Below are positions 11,596 through 23,183 of a stretch of 64,000 nt of DNA, one piece after another (within the stretch, counting starts at the first letter, position 1; every line of letters starts with the position of its first letter). Source of the stretch: Volvariella volvacea V23 (taxonomy: Eukaryota; Basidiomycota; Agaricomycetes; Agaricales; Pluteaceae). The DNA is taken from contig KB722739.1 in NCBI GenBank assembly GCA_000349905.1, positions 2,174,138 through 2,238,137 of the forward strand, in the 5' to 3' direction. The notes beneath the pieces were generated by a model. The model had not been told where the DNA came from. It saw only the letters and a list, made by a program, of their open reading frames with translations, and did no database searches. The translations under genes were made by a program, and so were the position numbers.

Positions 11596-14104
11596 ATGAA
11601 GGTCGCCGTCGTTGGCTCGGGCGTCTCAGGACTCGCGGCTACATGGGTGCGCAGTCCACTACCATCCTTGAGGCTTATACTGATGATACTGCCTCGGTAA
11701 ATGTACAGTTGCTTAATGAACACAGCGACCACGAAGTCCATCTATACGAATCAGACTACAGACCGGGCGGACACGCGAACACAGTCCGCTTCCGCCCCAA
11801 CGGTCCAGACGGGGACGAAATAGACGTCGACACGTACGTCCTCCCTCCCTCCCCCCTCCCTTCCACTCTGCTCTCATCCCCACCCGTATTGACATCATCT
11901 CTGCGTCTTCTTCTTCCCCATTACCATTACCTAGGGGGTTCATCGTCCTAAATCCAACAACCTACCCCAACTTCCTGCGCTTCCTCCAGCTCCACCCGGA
12001 GAGCATCAGACCCCTCCCGACCGCGATGACCTTCTCCGTCTCGCGGGACGAGGGCGGGTTTGAGTGGGCGGGGACGAGCCTCCGGACGGTGTTCTGCCAG
12101 GGCCTGAGGAGGGTGCTGGATCCGGGGATGTGGAGGATGCTGTATGATGTTTTGAGGTTTAATGCGTGCGCGCGGAGGGTGCTGGTCGATCCGGCGAGGT
12201 ATGGAGCGGGTGGGCATGGGGAGAAGAAGGATGGGGGTGGGGAGGAGATTTCGGTTGGGGAGTATTTGAGGCGGGAGGGGTATTCGGAGGAGTTTAGGGA
12301 CAACTATCTGATTGTGAGTTGGTTTACGTGCGTGCTTGGAGGGGGTGTTGATAGTGGGTGTGTGTAGCCTATGACGGCAGCGATTTGGAGCACGCCTCCG
12401 GACAAGTGTGCGCTGGAGTTTCCGGCGCGGACGTTGGTGTGTATGCGCCTCTTCACTATAGTAGTTCACTCTTAACCACGCCTCTTTTCTCAGATACAAT
12501 TCCTGCACAACCACCATCTGCTCCAAATCACAGGAAAGCCCTCTTGGCTCACTCTCCAAGGCGGGAGGTAACCCAACCTTTCCCTCCTCCCTATCCATTA
12601 ACTGATATCCCACAGCCACACCTATGTCAACCGGATACTCTCCAACCTCCCCGCGTCGCATCTGCACCTCTCAACTCCCGTCATAGCCCTCACGTCCCTA
12701 TCCGTCTGCCACGAATCCCCTCCCCCTGGAACCCCGTCCCCCGCTCCTCGCAAGATCCCATCCAGTTTCCTGACACGGACCAGTCTACTACGGACCAATG
12801 GGGTCTCAATTCCATCTCGAGCGACGGCAACGGTCTCTACGAAGCCCCCGCCAACACCAAGTCAGAGTCCAGCCAAGACACTCTTAACAGCTACCACTCC
12901 GGAGGTGCGACATCCATCCCCCTCCCTGGGCCTGACGCAGATGACGCGAAACCCCCACCATCTGCTCGTTGTCCGCTGCCAAAGGTCAGGCTGAAGACTG
13001 CAATGGGGGATGAAGAGGTGTACGACCACGTCATCCTGGCGTGTCACAGCGATGCGGCGTTGAGGATTTTGCGTGCTGGAGGAGCGGAGGGGGGGATTAC
13101 GGGGGAGGAGGAGGCGATACTTGAGATGTTTAGTTGGAGTCGGAATGAGGTGGTGTTGCATAGTGATACCAAGGTAGGTTGCGTCGTTGAGCGTGGATGG
13201 ATGGTTGATTGATTGATTGATTGTATGCGCGTATTGGATAGTTGATGCCGAAGAATAGGAGGGCGTGGTCGTGTTGGAATTATATCACGAAGAGCGTCGT
13301 CGCGAGCGAGGGTGATGGCATTGGGCGGGATGAAAAGGTCAAGGCGGATGTGAACCAGGTTTCGTTGTATGTGTTCTGCTTTGTCTCTTTCCAAAGTCTG
13401 ACCTCCCTTTTGGCATGGTAGGACTTGTAAGCCGTTTCGCTGGACTCGAATGTGCCGTATCTGAAATCCCTGCGTAGATGGAATGAACGACCTGCAGCAT
13501 ATACCCGAGTCAAAGTACGGCCCCGTACTGGTCACGCTCAACCCCCCAGCGGACATGCAGCCAGACGACAGCACGGTCATTGGAAAATGGAGATACGACC
13601 ACCCTGTTCTCGATACCAAGGTGCGCTTCTGGGACATGCAACGCTGAGCTAGCGCGCTAACCTGTGCGCACTGCATCGCAGGCAGTTCGTGCACAGAGGA
13701 TGATGCCGGGGATACAAGGCAAGAGGTCTATATCCTTCGCGGGGGCGTACCTCCGCTACGGGTTCCACGAGGACGGGTTCACGTCCGGGCTCCAAGCCGC
13801 GCTCTCTCTCGCCTCCATCCCCGGCTCAAGCCCAGGCTCAAACTCGAACTCGACTCGCGCTGGCAAGCGCAGCACCACCGAGGGTGCAGGCATGCCCTCC
13901 GTCAGACCGCCGTTTGAGGTCGTCATCGCGCACAGCGACGCGGGTCGGAGGTGGAATTTGAACGGCCTGAGGGAGCTGGTGCTCGAGTGGCTGTTTGGGT
14001 GGTTCGAGGGCAGCTGGGTGCGGAGGGTCGTGTTTGGGGTCGTTGGGTACTGGGTGATGGTTGTTCTTGCGACGATTGTTGGTGTGGAGGTTGGGGTGGT
14101 GTGA
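11596..14104 (+). CDS. FAD-dependent amine-oxidase-like protein with C-terminal membrane helix
   Basis: This is a flavoprotein of the NAD(P)-binding Rossmann/amine oxidase family often annotated as FAD/NAD-binding or cyclopropane-fatty-acid-synthase-associated. MKVAVVGSGVSGLAATW gives the dinucleotide motif G7-x-G9-x-x-G12, followed by the acidic strand end HLYESDYRPGGHANT. Later blocks are DTGFIVLNPTTYPNF, PMTAAIWSTPP, VYDHVILACHSDAALRIL (substrate/FAD domain), KNRRAWSCWNYI, SLTY-GMNDLQ, and AGAYLRYGFHEDGFTSGL near the C-terminus. The last ~30 residues form a hydrophobic helix (VVFGVVGYWVMVVLATIVGV). An 80 nt intron at 12905-12984 restores the frame between TPE and VRLKT. A 5 nt microexon at 13422-13426 is needed to keep the frame across two introns. 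Residues ~200-300 are Pro/Ser/Thr-rich low complexity. The physiological substrate is unknown. Confidence 0.88.
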
Positions 14105-14275
14105 TTGGATCGGTTTTTTTTTTGCGAGATCCGCTTTTGCTTGCTTGAGCCCTGTTTTTTTTTTACCTGCTCGAGCCCTGTTGTAGAGCTAAAACCGCTT
14201 AATCGCCTATGCTGTGGTGCGATTGGCCGTGGCTATGGGCGCTTCGTAGGATAGAGGAGGGGAGGACGAGTTCAA

Positions 14276-14363
14276 GACCTCTTAGCTCAGTGGTAGAGCG
14301 TGAGATTCCAGTGCCGTATATGGGGATTCCTCAAGGTCATGCGTTCAACTCGCATAGGGGTCA
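14276..14363 (+). tRNA. tRNA-Trp(CCA) with a 16 nt intron
   Basis: The acceptor stem GACCTCT pairs with AGGGGTC (one G-T), with discriminator A. The D arm is GCTC-AGTGGTA-GAGC. The anticodon loop starts TTCCAG, giving CCA. The intron is 14312-14327. The T arm is ATGCG-TTCAACT-CGCAT. A T6 run follows at 14366. The anticodon stem TGAGA/CCTCA has an A31-C39 mismatch, which lowers certainty a little. Confidence 0.8.
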
Positions 14364-14724
14364 GTTTTTTGGCGTGCTCGTTCTGATTAAATGGTTCGGA
14401 TCTATGCAGCGACCGACGAACCCTTTGCAAGGACCACGTCCAGGCCCAAAATACCGCGAAGACGGGACCACCCCCGCTGATGACGGGCTGGTCCTATGAC
14501 GCTCCTGCGGGGTTTGTAGGGTCGACACGCAGCATTGTGCCTTCCGGATTCGGACCTCGGACCTAGCAGAGCATCACGTGGAAACTGAATTGCCCCGCTT
14601 CGATGGGTGGAATTGAAATTCCAGGCCCTCTTTCCTGTTTTTGTTGCCGCCTCTCCTCGTCCTCGCTTCGCCGCCAGCCTCTTGTTCTTATTGTCTGACC
14701 GACTTGAGCTGCTTGTGGATAAAC
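14364..14724. other. Intergenic, tRNA-Trp to RING gene
   Basis: This is the promoter side of the RING gene. A T6 run closes the tRNA gene. No other feature is recognised. Confidence 0.5.
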
Positions 14725-16277
14725 ATGGCTAGTGCTGCTGCTACGACAAAACAGTGGGAGAGCAGGAAACCCAGTCTCCCGCCCCTCGCGCTTCCTGATC
14801 CGCCTGCCCACTTCCAGGACGACATTCCAGACCGTTTCTCGGACGACGGTGAGTGTTGGATTCGCATCTGTCCATGGCACAGCGGGACCTGACGCTCCTA
14901 TGCCTCTGCCCTCGTCACCGACTCACAAATTACCGACGATGCGCCGGCAACGTCCTGCACCACCACCCCTGTGTTTAGACAGCATCGACGAGACGCCAGA
15001 GTATGACCTCAACCTCGGAGCAGAGTCTCCCATGGACGACGAGCCGTTTGGCCGCTCGTACGCCCGCCCGTCGCCCCACCCGTGGGCCAAGCTGGGGGCC
15101 GTGGCACAACCCAGACAGAGCACCTGGACCTCCTCGCTTTCGGGGCAAAGGAAGAGTCTGGGTGCGAGGAGAACCGTGGCCGACAGAGACTGTGGAATCT
15201 GGTTCGTCGCATTTCCTCTTCTTGCCAGCGTTGCGACGACCCGAACTGACGATGCATGTGTGCGTGTCCGCGTGGCGACAGTTTCGAAGTTGCGGTATCA
15301 CCGACTCGTGTGCTGTGCTGCGGCAAGCTCTTTTGCGGGGAGCACATATCAGATGTGGGTCTCCGCGTTTCAGGCCTCTGTGTGTGTGTGTGATTAATGA
15401 CTCGGGCGTTGTTGTGAAACAGTGGTTGAGCGGCTCGGCGTCCAACGGGCGGTGTCCCTGCTGCGAGGCGCCCTGCTCGCTCGAGCGGAACACGATGTCG
15501 CTCGCTCCGCCCACGCTCAACCTCCAGAACTACAGAGACCTCAAGCAGCCCAAGCCGCTCCGCCCTTCTGAGCGCCCGCACGTCCTGCTGTTCGACCAGC
15601 AGATCAAAGAAGGGAACATATCCAGACCGCCTTCGGTATCAAGGTTCCAAAGCCAGAGCCAGAGCAGATCGCGCTCGCCCCCTGCTTCCTCGCCGACGTC
15701 ATCCTCCTCTTCATCCTCATCACTCCACTCGTCATCGACATCCATCACGTCCGTCTCGTCATCCTCATGGACTTGCTCCTCCAAACCCCTCCACCCCCCT
15801 CCATACTCTCCACTACACCTCTCCCCCGCTCCGAGATACACAAACAGCAACAGCAACTCTTTATCACCCCACTCACACCTACACTCAAATGCACATCAGC
15901 CGCCGGTTGCCGATACGAATGGGAGCGAGACGGCGGATTCGAGAACGCACTCGCCCCTCCTGGGCCCCTTTTTCGCGACGACGTACTCGCCGTCGTCGCC
16001 CCTGCCTTCTGCGTGGGCGGCGGCTGCGGTCGGGGCGCTGGTGAATGCTGCTGGTTTGTCCAAGGCGTATAGCGGTGATTCGGCGGGTGAGGATGTAGGA
16101 GGCGGATATGGATACGGACAGGGGCAAGGACAGGGATATGGACAGGGGCAGGGGCAGAGTGTCGAGGTGGGAGTGGGAGGAGGAGGGATGGGGATTGGGA
16201 GGGAGGTGAATGTGATTACGAGCAAGATTTTGAGTATCGTCGGGCTGACGCTGGTGTTTTATATTTTGCTGTCGTGA
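14725..16277 (+). CDS. Tail-anchored RING-type zinc finger protein
   Basis: Exons 14725-14848, 14883-15201, 15282-15354 and 15423-16277 sum to 1371 nt, or 456 aa. Residues 145-186 form a RING-like finger: C145-G-I-C148, then CC at 160-161, C166, H169, and C183-P-C-C186. Spacing fits a RING E3 ligase fold, but the usual His in the C-G-H position is Lys (CGK) and the ligand two residues after FC is His (FCGEH), so it is a variant. A long Ser/Pro-rich region follows, then a Gly-Tyr-Gln repeat (GYGQGQGQG). The C-terminus is a single hydrophobic helix (ILSIVGLTLVFYILLS), suggesting a tail anchor in ER or outer mitochondrial membrane. The likely role is a membrane-bound ubiquitin ligase. The target is unknown. 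Confidence 0.85.
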
Positions 16278-18274
16278 TGGGTGCGGGGAGAGGTATTGCA
16301 TACGCGATGTGGTTTGAGGGAGAGGGAGGGGGAGGAAGGGGTGTGGTATGAGTTACGGCCGCTGGCCATGGCGGGTTGGCTCTGGAGTGCCTCTTGTTTT
16401 CTCCTTTTTTCCCCGTTTGATTTCTGATTGGCTGGGGTTCTTGGTATGACGCGATGATGATTTTATGAACGAGGCTTGTTGCCTGCTTATGAGGATACCT
16501 ACCACCCAGGGCTCTGGTTGTGGGTCAACCGCCAACTCTTCTCCCCTCCCCTGTTCCCTGGTTCTTATAGGATGGAGGGTGTAACTCAACTTGCACTCTG
16601 CATTTGTACATTTACATGCCCTCACCGAGGCTTTCCACCACTCCTTCGCCTGCTCTCTGCCCTCTCTTCAACTCGCTCGTTAACTCTCGTCTCATCTCAT
16701 TTCATCTCATCTTCTCTTTTCTTTTTGCTCGTTCTGGTCTCGTTATCGTCGTTATCGCTGGCGTCTGCAGGTGTACGTGCCTAGTGTGCATAGCATGGCC
16801 CACGAGGGAGTTTTTTGTATAGTATCTATCTCTCTATCTATCTGGCTATCTTATCTATCTCGAGTCGTCTAGCTCTCTAATTTTTTCGGTGTGTTACGTT
16901 TGCGTTCGCGTCACAGGCGCCCACTCGGGAGTTGTGGGGTGGGCTCTATCTTGAGATTGGGACCCGAAGCGCCTGTGCTGCTACTCAACTCCGGTCAAAT
17001 TCTCGTCGTGCCACTGCCAAAGAGCCACTTTCGGTCGGGCGTCCCGGGCCGAAACAGCCACTTTCCTCCGGTCGGCGGGCGGAGACGCTTTCGAGTTTTG
17101 CTCTCGCTTCGGGCGATGTACACCAGCTTGAGTTGAGAGTGAACGGCGCGTTCAGAAATCGAGGTGGGTGTTGTAGCGTAGGTTGAAGGCATCGCACAAA
17201 ACCGCTTTGCTGATAACGATATCCCACCCTTCGGGTTCGACCTGCTCTATCCGAGGGTGTAGGCTCCATCTCAGCAAAGCAAAGCCCAGACTGCATGTCC
17301 TGGGTGGTATGTGACGTCCTAGGTCTAGATCTGGCTCTTTTCTCGTTCTCGGTGGCGCTTCACCCCACATCACTGCGGTCCGTGGCCATTCCGGAACCGA
17401 GGAAATGCCCTTTCTGTATAAGCACTGGCACACGCACGGTATGTACGAGGCGCGACTGCTGGAGTGAGCGCTTGTCGTGTTGGACAGGACAAGGGCCCTA
17501 GGCAAACTTGCCTTGCCACCCTACCCTAACGCGCCACCGGGTGAGGGAAAAGGTTTGATAGCAATGTCCAATCGGAGGACGAGACTCTACCTGGGCATCG
17601 AGCAAAGCCCAGGCCCTCTGATATGTATCAACTAGGACGCGAGAAGCGAATGTAGTAGAATCCAACGATCGACGTTGCACGTCGCCCAGCGGACGTCCTA
17701 GGGGCGGAATCGAGGCGGTCTACTCGGGAATCGTGGTTCAAGCCCCCTCCCTCTTGAGCTCCTAGACCCTCGGGCGCTTCTGTGGCTGCATCATGCATCA
17801 CTTTGACAGTCGTTGTTTTCCGGGGTCCGGGTTTAATGAACATTACCATCATCGATTCACCAGCAGGCGAAGGACAGGGCGGCGTTGATCACGGTCTTCT
17901 GGCGCTGGACACTAGGCGCTCTCCCCCTGTGCACTGTTGTGGCGAGAGACAGCGACCAATGGGGGTGCGTGGGTACTCCTGCCGAATAGGCTTTAAGCTC
18001 CCGTTATGGTTGGGTTCTGGGCTGATCGCTGACACGGTGCTGTGTCGTACTTGGAGGGAAACGGTCGTGATCCGGCGCTGTATTCCGATGGCTGACTCTG
18101 AGAGGCGAGAATCGATGATGGGGACATGAGGCTACGAGGTGCAAGGGCGGTGGGGTGCCCGATATCCTTTGCTGGTGGTATATCCATCGTGCAATGTCAT
18201 TGCCTTGGTGGGGTGATATAAGCTAGAGGTCGGGAGGTGTGCTGTGGCACGCTCCTCAGTGCTTGGTGATTGCG
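16278..18274. other. Long intergenic region, RING gene to tyrosinase
   Basis: About 2 kb holds no gene I can support. It contains pyrimidine-rich stretches and a TATC microsatellite. Frames up to 115 codons (for example 17782-18129) lack motifs. GATATAA near 18215 could be the tyrosinase TATA element. Confidence 0.45.
16823..16860. repeat. TATC microsatellite
   Basis: This is an imperfect run of TATC/TCTC units (tatctatctctctatctatc and onward). It is non-coding. Confidence 0.7.
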
Positions 18275-21060
18275 ATGTTCAAGGATTTGTACTCGTTTCT
18301 CGGGGATTATGTGTCGGCCAGCTGGAAGCCCCGGATTGACTTGGAGGCTCAGACTGCTGGACAGACGACGACGGAGGGAGACACTGGCGCGCCTTACATT
18401 ATCACTGGTCGCAAAGGTATGTCGAACTGTTGAATAAACATGGGTTTATTGGGAGATTGATCTTTGGACAGGGACGGGCACTCACCCTAGACTCGAAATC
18501 CGGGATTTGGCAGACAAAAAGGAACAGTGGACGTTGTTCATTCTTGCTCTGATAGAGATACAAAAGCCGGGGTACCACGATGCCAGTACGCAATTCGTTT
18601 CCATGGGTGAGTTTTGCAACAGCACGCTTACATTAGTGGTCTACGTGCTCATGCTTGTGTTTGGCAGCTGGGATACACGGATTACCGTATGCTCGGTGGG
18701 CGTGAGTACGCAAAGATTTGACATGCCCGGTGTAGAGCTTTAATTGTTACGCATATCGTCTCCAGCGGCGATCCAACGGGAAGTCCTGATTCGGTAAAAG
18801 CGAGCTGGAAGGGTGAGTCAAGACGTTACGACTGAGTGATTGCTCGATTAAGGGTGATGTTAAATTACGTTTAGGGTACTGTACCCATGCTTGTGAGTTC
18901 CAGAATTCTAGGTTTTAATAGTGCAAAAGAACTCACGCTCGTGCAACGCTAGCTGTGCTATTTCCCACATGGCATAGAGCTTGTATGCTATTGATGGAGG
19001 TGTGCGCTGTTCTCCAGCCTTGACTCCTTTCACCAGCTCATCTCACGACAATAGCAAGCCATCGGGGATGCTGCGATAGCTATCGCGAACTCTTTCAACT
19101 TGACCAATGCGACTGAACAAGAAAAGTGGGATCAAGCAGCTGAAGAGTTGAGGTTTCCGTGAGTCTGCAAACCATGCTGATACGATCCTATTGTGAGTTG
19201 CACCATTTAGATTCTGGGACTGGACAGATCCGCGTACCGAGATCGAAGGCCTACCGCGACTGCTCTACCAGGAAAAAGTGACTATCTACCCACCCACCAG
19301 TCGTGAGCCTCTGCTTGTTGACAACCCACTGGCATGTTACAAGTTTGGCTCCACGCTACCGCCTGGATTTTCAGATATACCCGAGCCGCCAGGAAAGGGT
19401 GGGGTGTCTGCGAATACTTACTTTTCAAAGTGGAATCGCACTTATAGGTGGCCAGAGAAGGTCCCAAAAGATCCTAAAGAGGACTATGAAGGGCTGAATG
19501 CGTGAGTTATTGGTTGAGATAATAAATGACTGCTTGCTCACCGCCTTAATAGGATGCTAAGAAAGAGCGCAGCAGGATTAAGATCTCAGGTCGCTATGCT
19601 CTTTAGCTTTCCGAGCGATACGGATAGTAGCCAGTATCCTATCATGTAGGTTTCGCGCCGACATCCTTCCGTGAACCTTGGCTGATGGGCGTGATAGATG
19701 GGATGAATTTTCAAACACGCGATTTCAGTCGCAAGAGTCGTGGCCTTCGCCATTTTGTGCGGGTATGTGGTCTAAGCGCCGCTTGAGGTGATAGGTTAAG
19801 GCTGTTTCAGGTTCCCTGGAGAGTTCGCATAATAGCATACACCTCATCCTTGGAGGAATTGGTGCGATGGTACGAGCCAGGAACTTGATGAGGGATGTTA
19901 GCTGATAACATAGCACCTAGTCCGATCCCGATTATGCGGGTTTCGATCCAATTTTCTTTCTCCATCACGCAAACGTCGACCGCATATATGCGCTGTGGGA
20001 GTATGTCTATCCGAAGTATTGGATAGGAGATGGGTATCGGGATAATTCTGGGCAGCAAAAACACTTTAGTGAGCACAGGATACGCATGGCCTAAGCTTGA
20101 AGTTTTAATCAAACCTGCGTAATACAGCACAGGAAGAGGGGACATGGGGACAGGTTAATAATGCAATATTAAACGACGATACGGATTTAGCACCCTTCAG
20201 AATGTCGGAAGATCGGTATTGGGATTCCAATCACAGTCGCTCCTTGGAACGTGAATCAACGGTCCCAAAGTGTACGTCCAGCGCGACATGTATGTTGGTA
20301 TTAACCTACAAATGATGCAGATTATACATATCCCCCAGTTGCTGGTGTGCATGTAGATCGACCCGCGATAAACGCTGAAAGAGAACAATATCTCAGGGCA
20401 CTCCAAGCACACTTCGGAATGCATCAAAACTCGCTAATATATACACCACGTAATATAGAACGACCAACCTTCTATAGTGCACTTGTTCAGATGACGAGTG
20501 CAATGCTCCGCGGAGGCTTTGACCAGTCCAGAATTTTCGTCGTGGCCGTAGAACTCGTCGAACACGCCTTCAACCGGTCGTATGGTTTGGAAGTGGTGTA
20601 TAACGAAGGGTCGCCGCAGGAGCACTACGTCGGGCTGGTAACGGTGTTCACTCGGAGAGAGGTCACCGCATGTGCAGCATGTCGTGTCCGGCGGAATGAG
20701 CAGGCTCGAACGCGGGGCATCATCCCAATCCCATCTGCCGTAATAGCTCAGTTGGTAGGAAGCGAGGGGCTGGGCTGTTATGCTGACGATGACTTGTTAG
20801 CAGAGGCATTGGCTTGTAAGCTGAGTGCTAGACTGATCTGTCCTGGTGGGACGGTTCTGGCGAAGGAAATGGACCCGACAGAGGGCTATGAGGTGGTGTT
20901 TGGTGAGCTTCAGTCGGATACTGCCCCACGGTTAAGTATTTGGTCGTCTACTGTGGTGCCCGAATCCTATGTGGATGGGGAAGTTGAGCCATATGGACTC
21001 TCTGGATGGAGGAAACACAGGACATTGTTCCTAAACACCTGGGTGAGGAGTGTTGCGTGA
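18275..21060 (+). CDS. Tyrosinase (type-3 copper monophenol oxidase) with C-terminal domain
   Basis: This enzyme hydroxylates monophenols and oxidises diphenols to quinones, feeding melanin or phenolic metabolism. The N-terminus has YIITGRKG and [10 protein letters not shown]. CuA ligands are visible: the His of GIHGLPY, the His of C-T-H (the Cys is the expected thioether partner), and the His of FPTWHR. CuB ligands are HNSIH and the final HH of [15 protein letters not shown]. The core ends in PFR...YW and YYTYPPV. A C-terminal lid domain follows, with ACAACR (a CxxC motif linked to copper loading in fungal tyrosinases) and [10 protein letters not shown]. About ten introns join cleanly, including acceptor choices at 19927 (CACCTAG) and near 20125. 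No secretion signal is seen, as is usual for cytosolic fungal tyrosinases. The extreme C-terminus is less certain because a second frame also stays open there. Confidence 0.93.
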
Positions 21061-21450
21061 TTGGCTATATATATAGGGTCAAGGGTATTCTACCCACCAT
21101 ATGTATTTTATGTGACACAACTAGCAGGTGCAAAACTGAAATGAAATCCATGCACCGGGATGAGGGAATCCAGCGAAAACCCCGCCACGATGATCGCGAG
21201 TTGGTATTTGTTTGGCTCAGCTGCGTTGATCCCCAACCACGACACAAGGGTTGCACCATGGCCAATGCACCAGGATTTCTGGCCCTTTCGCGAGAATCGT
21301 TGTCGAGGCAGTGTTATTGGAATTGGGTGTGTTAACTGCCTACCAGTCTACAAATAGACATATGTCTGCATGCTTGGTCAGCGCTTAATTCAGCCCAGGA
21401 TGTATAATACACAGGATACAACCCTTTTCCATCTCCCCCACCTAACACAA
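21061..21450. other. Intergenic, tyrosinase to MDR copy 1
   Basis: A TATA-like TGTATAATA at 21401-21409 lies ~48 nt upstream of the first MDR copy. A frame running past the tyrosinase stop (from 21006) has no motif. Confidence 0.5.
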
Positions 21451-23183
21451 ATGACTATAGTCAGGAACGCACGCGTTTTATTCGATTCAATTCCTACAAG
21501 TGAGCTTCATCTATTCGTTTTGATCCATTGGCTAACGCAGGGGTGAAAAGGCTACCCCGAGCCAGGCAAGACAACAGTCTACGACGACTCGCAGACCATC
21601 GACCTAAATAATGTACCCCTGAATGGCGGATTTTTGATCAAAACTTTGGTCTTGTCCATCGATCCATTTATGCGTAGTAAAATGCGAGAGTCTACGATAA
21701 AGTCATATTCGGTGGGGATGTCCACGCACATCTAAGAAAGTGGTACTAACACCCTCTTAGGCTCCGTACGTTATTGGGAAACCGTGAGTCTGTCTCGCAT
21801 CCGTCCTATGGGGATGAGTTGATGTGTGTGTGGTTTCGCGTGCCCTAGTATTACGGGGTATGGAGTTGGTGTGGTCATTCGTTCGGAGAGCGCAGACATG
21901 AAAGCAGGTAATCATGTATACGGATTTCTCTGTAAGTGCTTCTTCTCGAGACCAAATCCCCCATATCTACGAATGATGGCTCCTTTTTGATTTCTACGAT
22001 TAACATTTGATTTGACAATCAACACACGAGAAATACAGCGCTATTTCAAGTCTATCCACGCATGGCTTACGAATCATAAAGAAGGAGCCTTCACTCCCAT
22101 GGTCAGTCTATGTCGGTACTGCTGGGATGCCGGGTTAGTAGCTTCGATTTGCATCACATTGACTAGTTCCAAACAAAAAACACAGGCAAAACCGCCTAGA
22201 TGACTTGGAAGGAATTTTCTAATGCGAAGAAGGTATGTTCTAGAGTGCAGCTCTCTCGTCTGATGTTCACCTCTCATCGATACCCAGGGAGAAACCGCCT
22301 TCATCACAACGGGTGGTGGTATGTGCAATGCAATCTGTCATTCAATAACTTACCGTATTTATCTTCCAAGGTCCTGTGGGGTCGTAAGTATCCAGTAACT
22401 CAATCACTTCACTCGTTTAGACAATTAATTCCCACAGTTTTGTTATCCAGCTGGCAAAGACTGCTGGGCTGAAGGTCATTGCTTCCGCTGGGTCTGAGGA
22501 GAAGGTCCAATTCACGAAAAGCCTAGGAGTTGACGTAGCTTTCAACTACAAGACTACTAACACCTGGGATGTCTTGGCGAAGGAAGGACCAATTGACATG
22601 TGAGTCAGCTCTCAGCGTTACAGACTCCGGTGCTTACGGGCTATATCTCATAAGTTACTGGGACAATGTTGGTGGACGCACTTTGGAAGCTGCTTTGGAG
22701 CACTCGGCTTTATATGCGCGATTCATGGTCAGTATTTTCCATCTCTACTCAGCTGCAGTGGCTAATGAAATGGCAGGAATGCGGGATGATATCAGGTATT
22801 GTCCTATAGATTTAGGACATCCTGTGTGGACTAATTGCGCATTAAACTCCGTAGGCTATAACGGGGAATTCTACCCTGTTAAAGTGGGTATAAAATGGAC
22901 CCGGTGGACTGGATTCTAACTACGCATCCAGAACCTGTCAAAGATTTTCGCGAACTCTCTCTCAGTAAACGGATTCATCGTTGGTCGCTTTGAAGCAAAA
23001 TACGGCGATCAGTTCTATAAAGAAGTACCTCCAAAACTGGTCAGTGGCGAAATCAAGTATACAGAGCAAATCTGGAGAGGTTTGGATAAGGTTGGAGATG
23101 TCCTGCTAGCTGTCCAACGAGGCGAGAATAAGGCAAAGGCAGTTGTTATTGTGGCATATGAAGACCACAATGCTTTGCTTTGA
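21451..23183 (+). pseudogene. MDR-family NADPH oxidoreductase, tandem copy 1 (nonsense mutation)
   Basis: This is a relative of the intact copy at 29678-31410: medium-chain dehydrogenase/reductase, prostaglandin-reductase / 2-alkenal-reductase type, which uses NADPH to reduce the double bond of enals and enones. It starts MTIVRNARVLFDSIPT and keeps the MDR blocks NGGFLIKTLVLSIDP, GYGVGVVIR, LPWSVYVGTAGMP, GETAFITTGGGPVGS (nucleotide-binding loop), VIASAGSEEKVQF, YWDNVGG and the final NKAKAVVIV. Two lesions are seen. The Trp codon of GKTAWM is TAG at 22197-22199, in frame. The exon that should begin near 22024 has no usable AG acceptor, unlike its paralogs. The original stop is also lost, so the frame runs 7 codons further to 23183. 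It is probably a recent pseudogene. Confidence 0.85.

Noticed and set aside
12985..13694. Long minus-strand frames opposite the FAD gene and RING gene
   Set aside because: They are antisense shadows of GC-biased coding sequence; the plus strand gives continuous family motifs.
17782..18129. 115-codon frame in the long intergenic region
   Set aside because: No motif, and frames of this size are expected by chance in GC-rich DNA.
20740..20770. Sequence resembling a tRNA D-arm (tagctcagttggta) inside the tyrosinase gene
   Set aside because: No matching acceptor, anticodon or T arm follows, and it is coding sequence of the C-terminal domain.
21006..21335. Alternative reading frame across the tyrosinase 3' end
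   Set aside because: It could be an extended C-terminus only with a frameshift or an unseen intron; no splice sites support it, so the simple stop at 21060 is kept.
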